From: Apostichopus japonicus
Taxonomy: Eukaryota; Echinodermata; Holothuroidea; Aspidochirotida; Stichopodidae
Length of the DNA: 64,000 nt
Direction of reading: 5' to 3'
NCBI RefSeq assembly: GCF_037975245.1
Contig: NC_092574.1
Span: 22,447,713 to 22,511,712, forward strand
Shown: positions 13,301 through 23,400 of the stretch, one piece after another
Numbering within the stretch: position 1 is the stretch's first letter
How the letters are laid out: the number at the start of each line of letters is the position of its first letter
The notes under the pieces: model-generated
The model's database searches: none
Told to the model about the DNA's origin: nothing
The model's input: the letters and a program-made list of their open reading frames with translations, nothing else
Position numbers and translations under genes: made by a program

Positions 13301-13369
13301 TGTTTCTCCTTTGTCTCTCCATAGAAAGCAAACCCGGAGGTGCGCCATGTGGATCTGGAAATACTATAA
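116..13369 (+). CDS. SLC30A9: SLC30A9 (ZnT9) mitochondrial zinc transporter, 3' part, nine exons
   Basis: Cation diffusion facilitator of the ZnT9 family, which exports zinc from the mitochondrial matrix. Joined exons (116-189, 1564-1722, 2932-3107, 4985-5056, 8217-8375, 11711-11825, 12102-12231, 12792-12905, 13325-13369) give 1044 nt, 347 codons plus TAA, with phases agreeing at every junction. The visible part covers six membrane segments (about residues 18-40, 42-67, 85-110, 119-145, 170-193, 203-228) and the C-terminal cytosolic domain. TM2 keeps the zinc motif HSAAD (H51, D55). TM5 lacks the usual histidine of HxxxD: V172 with D176 and a neighbouring E175, as is normal for ZnT9. The vertebrate protein is about 570 residues, so roughly 200 N-terminal residues lie upstream of the window. 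It is convergent with GATB downstream. Several introns carry tandem arrays and transposons. Confidence 0.96.
190..1563 (+). other. SLC30A9 intron, no recognisable feature
   Basis: AT-rich intron with a T-rich start and a short C-run near 925-940. Short ORFs on both strands show no domain or codon pattern that I recognise. Confidence 0.6.
1564..1722 (+). CDS. SLC30A9: SLC30A9 exon 2 (TM1-TM2)
   Basis: Acceptor ATTCTAG, donor GTGAGT at 1723. Includes SGSASMFSEAVHSAAD, the TM2 zinc-binding HxxxD motif. Phase 2 in, phase 2 out. Confidence 0.93.
1723..2931 (+). other. SLC30A9 intron with short (AATT)n run
   Basis: Intron with a simple AATT repeat at about 2892-2911, just upstream of the acceptor. 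A phrase (CCACATAATGACCAA) occurs twice near 2258 and 2309. Nothing else recognised. Confidence 0.6.
2932..3107 (+). CDS. SLC30A9: SLC30A9 exon 3 (TM3-TM4)
   Basis: Acceptor CCAACTAG, donor GTGAGT at 3108. Reads YGFASVQYVSSLISGVAIF and later GGSVLSEG. Its last 20 or so bases and the donor are the founding copy of the 89-bp tandem array that follows. Confidence 0.93.
3088..4436 (+). repeat. 89-bp minisatellite built on the exon 3/intron junction
   Basis: The junction motif GAGGGAG|GT recurs every 89 bp: GT at 3108 (real donor), 3197, 3286 and on to 4354, which is 15 copies. Internal copies read GAGGGAG|GTAAGG. The exon text TCCGTGCTCTCTGAGGGAG is mirrored in each unit as TCCTTGCTCACTGAGGGAG, so about 20 bases of coding sequence are part of the unit. 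Each unit also has TTCTTTACAG, an acceptor-like site 35 bases before the donor-like site. Copies in the middle are nearly identical, pointing to recent homogenisation. Confidence 0.95.
4437..4984 (+). other. SLC30A9 intron remainder
   Basis: Starts with a C-run (about 4435-4456). No gene or repeat recognised beyond that. Confidence 0.55.
4985..5056 (+). CDS. SLC30A9: SLC30A9 exon 4
   Basis: Acceptor CCAACAG, donor GTAAGAG at 5057. Reads TLVIAINAIRGGARKQ, the end of TM4 and the following basic loop. The 72-nt exon lies between two minisatellites. Confidence 0.92.
5089..7824 (+). repeat. 64-bp minisatellite, about 42 copies, with higher-order blocks
   Basis: The unit includes GAGCAGAGCTGGCTGTGTGT and CTTATTGGTTATAGTCTCAG and recurs about every 64 bp; the first unit (5089-5150) is degenerate. 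Variants such as GGCTGTTTGCATG recur in blocks (near 5885, 6205, 7097), so multi-unit segments were copied together. Since 64 is 1 modulo 3, translation cycles through three frames and gives open but meaningless hydrophobic peptides. Lies in the intron after SLC30A9 exon 4. Confidence 0.96.
8217..8375 (+). CDS. SLC30A9: SLC30A9 exon 5 (TM5)
   Basis: Acceptor TTTCACAG, donor GTAAGG at 8376. Reads RSRDPSVNVVFMEDLAAVLG, the ZnT9-type TM5 with acidic E-D in place of a canonical HxxxD, then GLTSLTGNPLYDSMGS. Confidence 0.94.
8787..9002 (+). pseudogene. THAP-like zinc finger ORF within TTAA element
   Basis: An ORF from ATG at 8787 begins MPECQAFGCVNRRGEEG and continues KGKRYFVIPD, matching the start of a THAP domain (C-x4-C, then a short stretch ending in aromatic-x-x-P). 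The domain's later Trp, Cys and His are not seen in this frame. GTAAAAG after GAAAAAG could be a donor, or the ORF is decayed. THAP domains are DNA-binding and occur in P-element and Kolobok transposases. Confidence 0.5.
8904..9424 (-). pseudogene. P2X7 C-terminal-like (ballast) domain fragment, one frameshift
   Basis: One minus frame reads EAFGLESYLFEPEYSEGE; after a frame change it reads EEWCLCALC, then RICCYG, then CLTNRPEFSQIFLQPVHLEL. This W-C-x-C-x2-C ... CC ... ordered pattern is that of the cysteine-rich zinc-binding tail of P2X7 and of many P2X7-like invertebrate proteins. Because the two parts are in different frames it is broken or spliced. It lies inside the TTAA element, antisense to the THAP-like ORF. 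Confidence 0.5.
10138..10203 (-). repeat. LINE/SINE 3' tail fragment
   Basis: On the minus strand AAGCGCTTTGAGCAGCG is followed by GCGCTATATAAATATT and an ATT-rich tail. This ending is shared by many CR1/L2-like LINEs and partner SINEs. Confidence 0.5.
10263..10304. repeat. (TA)n microsatellite
   Basis: Forty-two bases of uninterrupted TA. Confidence 0.95.
10985..11125. repeat. Diverged relative of the TTAA MITE interior
   Basis: Shares GATGACATCACAAA and CATATCTCAAGT in the same order and spacing with 13111-13170, but no matching inverted ends were found. Confidence 0.4.
11711..11825 (+). CDS. SLC30A9: SLC30A9 exon 6 (TM6, start of C-terminal domain)
   Basis: Acceptor TTTTGTAG, donor GTGAGT at 11826. 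Reads SGFLIYTNTDALVGRS, the end of TM6 and the start of the cytosolic domain. Confidence 0.93.
12102..12231 (+). CDS. SLC30A9: SLC30A9 exon 7 (C-terminal domain)
   Basis: Acceptor CATTTCAG, donor GTAAAA at 12232. Reads FKSEIDFDGAEVTRSYLD, the ferredoxin-like cytosolic fold of CDF transporters. Confidence 0.93.
12792..12905 (+). CDS. SLC30A9: SLC30A9 exon 8
   Basis: Acceptor CTTTACCAG, donor GTAAAT at 12906; 38 codons, phase 0. Includes LGAEVDRIEKEIK, a family-conserved helix. Confidence 0.93.
13006..13242. mobile_element. 237-bp MITE with TTAA edges
   Basis: Left end TTAAAGGGATATTCTGGTGGT at 13006, right end the complement of TTAAAGGGATACTCCGGTGGT ending at 13242: 19 of 21 bases match. TTAA at both edges fits a TTAA target. 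No ORF. Lies in the last SLC30A9 intron. Likely a non-autonomous TTAA-class element (Kolobok- or piggyBac-mobilised). Confidence 0.8.
13325..13369 (+). CDS. SLC30A9: SLC30A9 last coding exon
   Basis: Acceptor TCCATAG. Reads KANPEVRHVDLEIL then TAA, the conserved ZnT9 C-terminus. Confidence 0.94.
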   Translation, partial: KANPEVRHVDLEIL

Positions 13370-14294
13370 ATTAAAGGATGACTTCAGGCGCAAAAGTTAA
13401 TGTTGACATGTTGGAGACAACACCGAGACTGTTTATCAGACCAGGTGCTTATATATCTAATCAATTTGTAATTTTGAGAGATAATAACCCTTTAAACCTC
13501 CGAGTGTCTTGACTTACAGAGTGTGACACAGGTCAGTTCCTCCGATGCAACAATCAATGCTTTTCAATGTTGTTCAATTTTTTTTTGAAAACAATCTTGA
13601 AACTATTCTTGACATGACCAAATACAAATTTTGACTCATAGGAACTTAACAGAATATGTTTCTGGTTGAATTACCAGAATTATTGATAAGACCACGGATA
13701 TGAAACATTTCGAGCCTACAAGTTGGCCTTAGGCTTAAAGGAGTATTCCTTAATATTAGAATATCTTGCATACTGTAGAAAGGTAACAGCAGCACTCTCT
13801 ATTTATGGCACGATTGCATGAAACTGTTCGTTGGGCTTGTAACTTTGGTTGTATGTTTCAAGAGATTTTGTTCTTCAATAATTACGTACAGAAATGGTAC
13901 CACCGCCGTGCTACCAAAACTCGTAGCAACCAACATGTTGTTTGGTTTTTAATTGTTAGATAGGACCAATATTGGTGAGCAAAGTTATTGTTTGCCCCAT
14001 GTGATCCTGCATGTTTCTCCAGATTGAATATTCATAAGGATAATCTGCATATTGTAGTGTCTGTAGGGATGGTTGTACACCCTCTGCAAGTACGTTTGAA
14101 GTAGAATATTTATTTCTCCATTGAGAGCGACAATTCATTGGAACCCGTTCTTGGACAGCCAGCTGGAATATTTTATGAAAATTTCTTGACCGCTTCTTAA
14201 ATTATATTTTAAATTGTTTCATGTTAGTATTGAAGTAAATTATCTCTGTTGTAACTTTTGAAAATATTTGACTGTAACTGCAACTTGAAATAAA
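13370..14294 (+). other. SLC30A9: SLC30A9 3'UTR with AATAAA at 14289-14294
   Basis: About 920 bp after the stop. The first AATAAA on the plus strand is at 14289-14294, inside TTGAAATAAAAGC, 17 bases before the GATB stop codon on the other strand. A short inverted motif, TTAAAGGAGTATTCCTTAA, sits near 13736. No other gene seen. Confidence 0.6.
14109..14114 (-). promoter_or_regulatory. GATB: Candidate GATB polyadenylation signal
   Basis: AATAAA on the minus strand about 200 bases past the GATB stop. If used, the GATB 3'UTR overlaps the SLC30A9 3'UTR by about 200 bp. Confidence 0.4.
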
Positions 14295-14310
14295 AGCTCA
14301 TTGTTGAATG

Positions 14311-14451
14311 TCACCTCCTCCTCCTCCTCTCCAGCAGTTCTTCCATGATTCTCTTAGCTAGCTGAGGCTCTATCCTTCCTTTGCTCTTCATTTGTACAAT
14401 TCCCATCAGTTTGTTGATCACTTTCTTATTTCTGCTTTGGTAAACTTCCAC
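14311..14451 (-). CDS. GATB: GATB last exon
   Basis: Acceptor TTATAACAG. Reads [20 protein letters not shown], then a run of arginines from a GAGG-rich stretch and TGA at 14311-14313. The five-Arg end is encoded by an AGG repeat. Confidence 0.93.
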   Translation of the reverse strand: MEVYQSRNKKVINKLMGIVQMKSKGRIEPQLAKRIMEELLERRRRR

Positions 14452-17400
14452 CTGTTATAATCAACGGGTAAATATACAAATATATTAATGTTAACTTAAT
14501 GTTAACTTGTTAACTTAATGTTAACTTGTTACTGCCAGTTGGACAAGTATAGGATTCAAAGGATCTTGTCCCTTTCCATCCCCAAATTCCCCATTAATGC
14601 TACCAAATATATCAAATTGGATTTGAAAACAATTTAGTAACATCTCCATGTTAATAAGAATTAATTACATAGCCAACTTGACAAGAAGATACTTGCCCAA
14701 CTGGTTTTATTTTTGTGAGAAAACAGGAAAAATGAACTGTGAAAGTGACTTGAGTAAATTCAGTTGGCTGGATGCTAATTCTGTCACAACCAACATTAAA
14801 ATTCAACAGTCTGATGAAAAAATGTAAAAGGTAAATACAATCCAAGATATCTCCAACACTGGGAAGTCCAACCTCCCCCTCCCCCCCCCAACCCTGGGAA
14901 GTCTTGAATTAGCATTACAATAACATGGAGAAATCCTCTTTCTTTGTTAGGGAAATGCTGATGACCCTATAAGTAGACCTCACTACACGTAGTGACCAAT
15001 GGGGTTGTATAGTGTTGCAGACCCCACTGGAAGTTACCAGGCAACGGAGTAAGAACTGGGTACTGGCAATCCACTCAACTTATTACAGCTAAGGTTACCA
15101 TATTTATAAATCCAGACGGACAACCATGTGAGGACAATGCATGTTAACCCTTCTGCCACACACAGCTCTAGGTTTACATCAGTTGGAATTGAATATAATG
15201 TTATCGCCATTACTTATGGTCACATGTTAAAATCTTACCAAATCTGGTTCCTCGTTCACTGCTTTGGTGCAGAACTTGAGAACTTCCTCTTCGGATGTAA
15301 TCTGCCTGAGGTTCTCTACATCCATGATCTAAAATACGGTGGGAAGATGAAACGGATATAAATCTGCTCCATGCTGAAACCTGCTCCACACTACTTTACA
15401 TAATTCAACCTTGCTATACCTACTGTTCCTACTGTTCGCACTTCCACTGATGGGGAATGTTGCTTGCTAGATCAGCTCCACAGCTCTGGAACAGTCTCCT
15501 CTTACATCTGAAAACATTCCATCATGTGTCAACTTTCCAGAAAGAACTCAAGACGTTCTTATTCATGAATGCGTATCCATTAGTTTAATAACCGTAGTGT
15601 CCATTTTGGGTACTTTGCTCCTGCAGGCGCTTCAGAGCAGTTTTTTAACTGGATAAAAGCGCTTTACAAATTCTTATATTATATTATTATTATTACAACA
15701 AATGAGCTAGGCAAACTGATGACCCAGATATAAAATAAATGCATTCCCCCATAAAATGAGGATTCAATTTCTCCTTGTTTTCAAAACACTAAAAAACCTT
15801 TCTCTTTACATCAAAACTTCAAGCAACATCAACATTTGCAATATGACACTTTGGACTCTTCACTAAAAAGGAATACATGAGAAATTTTAGAATTCATAAC
15901 ATCGGAATTGCATGCGTAAAGGATTTAATTATTTTAATCTGGTGTCAGTATGTTTGAACCTGACTACATTGAGGTATTTTTGCATTCATTTGCCAAAATA
16001 GTTATGTCTAAGTCAGCTACTCTCCTCCTGCTTGTGGTTCATGCTACATCATAAGAGATAAATAAACTCCACAGAAGGAATGTTTTAGCTGCGATAACCT
16101 TTGTTATTTTTAATAGTATTGAAGTCTGTGTATGTGGTAATTTGTACTGTTTCATTGGTGTCAAGCAGAAACATCAAAGCAGAAACATTAAAGGCATTGA
16201 AGACTCGCCCCAAACTGTGTGCGGCCATCTGAAAAAGTTAACTTTCCGTTGTTTGCAAGTGACGTTTTGTTTGTGTCGCTACAAAATGCAGACAGTACAG
16301 TAATGAAACGTGATACCTTGTTATCTTTAGCTGGACCTGAGATGTCCATCGCTGTATTGTTTGTAGACTGTGCTGTGGGTATTGACCGCAGCTGTATCTA
16401 CTGACTGTACACTAGTGTCTAATTACCGAAGGTAGCAAGCTGTGTGTGTATTTTCTGGGATCAATGGTGGTGTCTAACACTTCTGTTACACATCATACGA
16501 AACTAGGTCAGATTACCGGCATTAGACGTTTCTTTTTGGGCGAGTTTTCACACCCTTAACCCAGGGAAATATTTAATGTTCAAATTTTGTGTTACAGTTT
16601 TGAATCTTTGTATTTTGTCTTTAAGAAGTACTATGGCTCCTGTGAACAAACCTGCAGCACATAGTGTCATTTTTATACTTTATTTACCCATCTAATTTTG
16701 TGCATAGCATTTTTCGATAGTGCATAAATTATTCCCTGTAAATACTTTCTAATCGGTAACCTGATTTATTCTAGGTCTTGAAATTCACAACAAAATCAAG
16801 TCGAATATTTACCTCTGAAACTGATCTGGAATCTCCGTCAAAGAGTAGTTCTAATAACTTCTGGGCAGATTTTGCTGAAATTTCTCCCGATTGTAAGCTG
16901 CTAAAAATATCTGACAGCTTCTCAACTGGGATGGGACTGAAGGAGCGGAGAAAAATGGAGAAGAAAGACTGTCAAGAAACAGCTTACATACTGCAACAAG
17001 TCTGAGCATAATGCTTTGATCTTTCAGCAGCAACAGAAACAACAACAACCACCCTGTGACCTCATTATTATCATGAGATGAGCACCAAAATGTATAGGGT
17101 TCATCTACTCACTATGGCGCATGCCCCCCACTTTTCCTCAGTTTAAAAATGTGCCCTTTTTCTACATAAAAATTGAGGTGTCTCAAGTTAGCAAGAAGCC
17201 AGGGAACCAGAATGAACACTCGGGAAGGGCCGCTTCCCGCCATCTGAGGGGTTTGTAAAACCAAAAATTTTCTTGTACGCTCCGCGCCAACCGATGGTGG
17301 CGCTCCGCTCAGATAGTCGTGCATACAACTTTGCAAATCCTGGCTACGCCCCTGACTTTTAATGAATTTCTGTGGGTCATACTCAAAGCTATTTCGAATG

Positions 17401-20400
17401 GAAAAAATTGTTTCTAGCATGATTTCACCTCATTTTGTCTCAATAGAAAACTTGTTCCTTGTTTCCCAGTTTGCACATTGGATATTGCAGTGCTAGTATG
17501 CATATTTTCCTTGAAGGGGGGGGGAGGGCGTTGATGGAGTGATATGTATACGCAAATAAGATAATACAATAAGAGTTATAAAGGGTACTAAATATAAGGC
17601 TGCATCAGTCCAATCGAATTTCTGCAAAGTGCCCTTTGATGTCGGTGCCCCCCCAGATTAAAAGTGTTTCCGCCGCCCTTGACTTCTGTACATTCATGAC
17701 ACCCCAGCATCATTCAAATTTACAATTCCGTCGTCCACACATTTTTTTCTATTGTATATATCAAAAGCAAAAACCAAGGCAACTTTTCTTTTAATAAGTT
17801 AGGTTTTTTGTCTAGAGTTTGTGATATGTTTGACTTGTCAAACTTATGAGTTACGTTACTAAGAGATTTAGTATGAATTTACCAAAATCGGTGTAAAACG
17901 TTGCCTGGCTTTGTTCCAATTAGCTTCATCAGACTAAAGACAGAAGTATTGTGTTATTGCCTGATGTGTCTCATAATCAGTAAACTCATAATCAGTAAAC
18001 AGACCTATCACATCAGGTCCATGTACTTCATATGAAGCATCCACAAGGTCAGTATCAGATCTGGGTCTAAAAAACTTTGCAATATTGATATCAAATGACC
18101 TTTGACCTCAATTTAATGGGCACAGACTGGAGGTGGCTCGAGGACCCTAAGATGTTCACCAAAACAGGATGATACTATCAGCCTTCATGACGCTAAGTAA
18201 CCACATGTACATGCGATAGAAGTCGAATGACCTATAACTTTAACATTGAGTGGCTACAGATTTGTTATTTTAAGGCTCATATGAGATTTTATTTACAATT
18301 TGGAATTCCATCAGTAGTGGATAGCTCCTGAGTGAAAACCCACCTTACTTTTGCCAGCCAGCCAACAACTTGCGAGATGCTATGTTTCATTGCTTCTACT
18401 CCCACTGCCTTTATCCACTCCATAATACCACTGTATCCACAAGTGTCTACAATAATTCTTTGCTATTGAGCATAGTATGTCACTTGATTGACACCAATTG
18501 TACTTTTGTGAGTCCTTTCTTTTTGAGCAAATATAAACATAAAACCAAATTTTTAAATAATTTAAATTTCTTGTCATACCTTTGTTTTACTGTCAAGTTT
18601 CTTTGGTGGAGACATTTCAGAATGTCAATCAAACACCAGTTAATTAATCTCTTGGTCTCCTTCCTCGAACTTGCCGTACACAACTGTTCAAATAAATCTG
18701 CTAGACCTTCTTCATTCTGCATAACAAATCGAATGAAAACTGCAAATAATAAGTAATTATGGGATTTATATATATTCTACATTTATTGGGTAGAAGTTTC
18801 ACTGGGAGTTTGATATAGAAAAACAATAAAACTATATTTCTGTTTAATTCATCGGTTACTGTTCTTGGTGAGTGTTTGCAAGTATAACAAAGTGAGTATC
18901 ACCACAGTGAAGAATCTCACATAAGCTTACTGTGCTTGAAAAATTGAAAAAGGTTTTGTGATTTTGGAGAGACTTTAATACTGAATCTTGTTCAAAACTT
19001 GACAGTAATTAACTCTAAACAATCAGGATGGTTTTCTTTTTGCTTGAGAAATGTACAAATAATTTTTATTTTTGCAAGAGTTAATAATAGTTATGTTAAA
19101 TTCTGGTAAACTATGAGTGTTTGTCATTAGCTGTCACAACACATGCAAGGTAGTTCAACTATAGGCTATTGGGAGCGCAAAGAAAGAGGATTTTAGTGAT
19201 CAGTACTTGACATAACAGAGATCAAATGGCCCAAGGTTACCACTTAATACCACCAAAAAATGTGCGAGGAACATCACAAACCTATCACATCAGCTTCATG
19301 TATTTTCATACGAAGTATCCACAAGGTCAGTATCAGATCTGGGTCTAAAACACTTTGCTATATTGATATCAATGACCTTTGACCTCAATCAATGCAAGTG
19401 GTTTATTGAACTATGGTCTATCAACTTGCTACATAGAACATTTACCTGAGTATCTGTTCCTGATATATTGTCACAAAGTGCCACTCGTCCCTCGCAGCAC
19501 CTCCATACCCCACCTCCCCCCTCCATCAAACCAATTATCTTTGTCTCTGTGTTACCAATAGTTTTACTGTGATAATATAATGACAACAATGACTGTTATA
19601 TGATCGGAATCACAACATCATCACTAGTGTTACAGCGTTCAGGGTTCCTGCACCATATGGAAAATAGGATTCCATGACCTTTTCATCACAATTTCATGAC
19701 CAAATTAGTACAAGACCAAGGTCCAGTTCAACAAAGAAAGTTGTTGCTCCATGCAGCACCCAAAGTGGAGACAAACCAATAAACCAATGCAATAACATAT
19801 TTCATTCTTTAATGAAGAACATACACCAAAAGTCATTGACTGTTTTAGTTCTTTGCATTTGACTTGACTAAAAACTGACAGAGATGTCCTGAAGTAAAGC
19901 TCTATAAGAGCACCCGAAATATCGACTAAAATGATGAAATTCAGTTGATACAGCTCATTAATAAATAATAACAAGTAAAACATTCATCCAAAAATTGTTT
20001 ATGACATCAATGACTATGTACATAGCCATATTTGTTTACACCGAAGGAAAGAGGATTATAACCCGTAATGGAAGACAGAATCGTAGGAGTAAGCTTCAAC
20101 TTGCTACAAACACAGTGTACTACCATACTACTGTACCAAAATACCACATTAAGTCTGTGGGAAAAAAATATTGCCTAACCATCGGTTTGCAAAAACAGGT
20201 TGTTTACAATTATGCCCAAAAAAATATAAATATACGTCCTGCAAATAAAAAAAATTCCAATACTTTTCCAGCCTTTGAAAATGAAAATTCATGACTTTTC
20301 CAGGCCGCAAAAACCCTGAGCGTTGCTATGGCAATGACTCTCATCAAGCAATGACCTATATTGTAGCATTACCACTAGTTTTCTATGGCAATGACTGCAA

Positions 20401-23400
20401 TAAAACCTTGATCTCATGGTTACCACTAGTTTGACAGCATTGCAATGGCAATGACTGCAATAAAACCTTTATCTCATGGTTACCACTAGTTTGACAGCGT
20501 TGCTATGGCAATGACTGCAATAAAACCTTTATCTCATGGTGACCAATAGTTTGACAGCGTTGCTATGGCAATGACTACAATATACCCCTGATCCCATAGT
20601 TACCACTAGTTTGACAGCGTTGCTATGGCAATGACTGCAATATAACCTTGATCTCATGGTAACCACTAGTTTGACAGCGTTGCTATGGCAATGAATACAA
20701 TATACCCCTAATCCCATGGTTACCACTAGTTTGACAGCGTTGCTATATGTGATTCCATAATCTTCTGTTAGTCGCTGTCTCTGATCCTCGGGCAGTTCTG
20801 GCATCCTTCTTCTCAAAGTATCAACATTTATTGCTTTTTCCTGGCATATGGTGCTGTTGATGGTCGTATCATCATAAAGTACCAATGGGGGAAGATTTGG
20901 CTCTGGCATGAAGCGGTAGTCTAGAACGTCTTCTTTGTCTCTCATTGGGATTGTACACCTAGAAATAAACAAAATGAACTCTCAATTAAGGTTTAATGTT
21001 TAAGAGAAAAGAATCAAGTCTTGATAAAAAAGCTCCCTTCCTTCTGGTAGCATGCAATTAATTGTTCAGCTGGAAAATCCTTAACGTCGATAAGTTAAGA
21101 AAAACTAATTGGGTCTCGATAGTATGGGGAAATGTTGTCTCTTAGTGGGATTGTGCATCTACAAATAAACCTCCGAAAGCAATTAGAAGGCTGCAGCAGC
21201 TGCAATGTCTCATGCAGCAAGGCTGAATCAATAACAAACCATAGAATAACAAACCATAGAAATTATCTGGGCAGACCAGCAGGGTCTATTGTGTGATATT
21301 GCAGAGCGCATAAGATTATGTCTTAAACAGCCTGGTTGCTGATTTGGACAGTGTCTTATGTCTGGATTATCCGCCTTATAAATGAATGTGATTTATTAAG
21401 AGAATCAAGATTTTATAATGGCAAACGTCTTCCTTCTCATAGTAGCTGGGATTTTTCAATGGCTGTGTGCAATTCCTTTCTTCTATTCATTTGGGTCTTA
21501 CATAAAAAAAAAAAAAAAACACTCAACTCTTGATAGCCTACGAAATTTTTAGCCTCTTATTGGGTTTGTCCAACGAAATACCAAGGGAAGGAATCCTATC
21601 TTGATTATTCAGAATAACATCATTATCTCTCACTAATATTAAATTCCGAGATATGGAATGTGGACAATCAATGAAGTCTCACAGGGACAAATGTCTTAAC
21701 CAGATATGTTAAACAATATGACTTATTTTTCTACAGCCACAGCTCCAAGCATTTGTATAATCACTAGTCAAACTTATAAAAGCGATAAAGCAATTTATCA
21801 ACTTACCCAGTGTCATCTAATGACCTAGTTTCCATGACGACAGTCCCACCACTCTCCAGGACATCAATTTGTCTTCTAATTTCATATTCTATGATGAAGA
21901 ATTAAAAGCAAGTGAGAACTTCATTACTGGGTTAAACAAAATAAGAAATTCACATGTCAATGAAACGTTTATTTCTTAACTCACTTTTAGAAAAGTGATA
22001 GCCTAAAATGTGTTCAACAGATGGATTGCTAAATGATATTTCTGACTGATCAAAGCTGGCATTGTCCCAAAATGTCTGACTATCAAATAAAAGTTTGAAC
22101 AGACACTGCACTCTTAGACTTCTGAATTGTTGTCACAGCAGACCCTAGCTCTCTTCAGAAAATGAGAGAAAAATTACAGGAAATAAAATTACCTATTGCA
22201 TTTTTCACAAATCTTACACTATTGATATTCTTCACCTCAGTCCTAACTCCATGAGGTTCTCCTGGTTTGTTCACTGAAATGTTGGCATCAACTCGAAGAG
22301 CACCCTCTGTGAAAGTAACAGTACGTCACAAAACAGTTTTTCTGTTGTTGTAAAATGGTCAACGGTTTACTACCAGAGAAATGCATGGTTGTATGAGATG
22401 TGCTAATCATACTGTATGCAACTTTCTAGAAACTAATAGAAAAGAGAAGTAATTGTACCTAAAGAGGGAGGACATTTTGCACCCAGGAGTCCAAGACGAT
22501 CATCCACCAACATGTTTAGAGCCTCACTTAATAGAGGTCCGGAGAGGGGTGGGGGGGGAGGGGAACAAGGCAGGTCTGTGAGGTGATTAATCGCTGCCCC
22601 ACAAAGAGCAACAAATGTGGTCGGAAGTATGGTAAAAAAAAAGGAGAATTTTCATGTCGTAATTAATTTATGTCACATTACGCATGACTTGCCAATCCCT
22701 TTCATTTTCAAGGGTATCAAGCATCTCAAATACAGGCATCTCTGTCTCATAATGTATATGATGATCCTTCGAACAGTAACTGTAACTCACCAGCCATTTT
22801 GCCATTGCACGTCCCAATTCTCTCCAGGATGGTTTGAAGTTCTTGGACAAATGCAGCAGCTTCTTTTCCATTTGACATGTCAGGTTCAGTCACTAGCTCC
22901 ATCAGTCCGACACCTAGATCATGTAAAAGATATCCCATACTATATTAGTGAGGAGACAGGTTAGTCAGGATATTACCATAAGTAAATACCAACAAACAAA
23001 CAGAGAATATACCAGTTGACCTCTTTCTGATATTTTGCAATACTAATACTTCCTCACCATTGACCTCGGTTCTTTGCAAAAGAATGTAGGCAACATATCA
23101 AACTAGCTCAGGACTGTATGGTTTGGTACAAAAGTGGTATCAGAGAAGTATACTTCCATCCTCCGTCACTTTGGACCTTCCCTCCCCCGGAACCAGAACC
23201 ATCCCCCCCCCCTCCCCCAGAACCACACCCATCCCTCCCTCTTCAGCTCCATTTCTTTAATACCTGCTCTGTTCAAGTCAACCAAAGTTTGTTGTTTTTC
23301 TTCGTCGTGGAGACTCTTGCCACTATCTTGTTCCAGTTGAATCTGTTTGATGTTGACTCGATGACGTCTTGGCTTTTCTCGTTTCACGTCATCGTACACG

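Noticed and set aside
17112-17420. 102-codon minus ORF
   Set aside because: Coincides with a hAT-like repeat fragment (GGGGCGTAGCC end); no known domain.
19995-20294. 99-codon plus ORF inside the 679-bp TIR element
   Set aside because: Low-complexity, no transposase motif; the element is too short to be autonomous.
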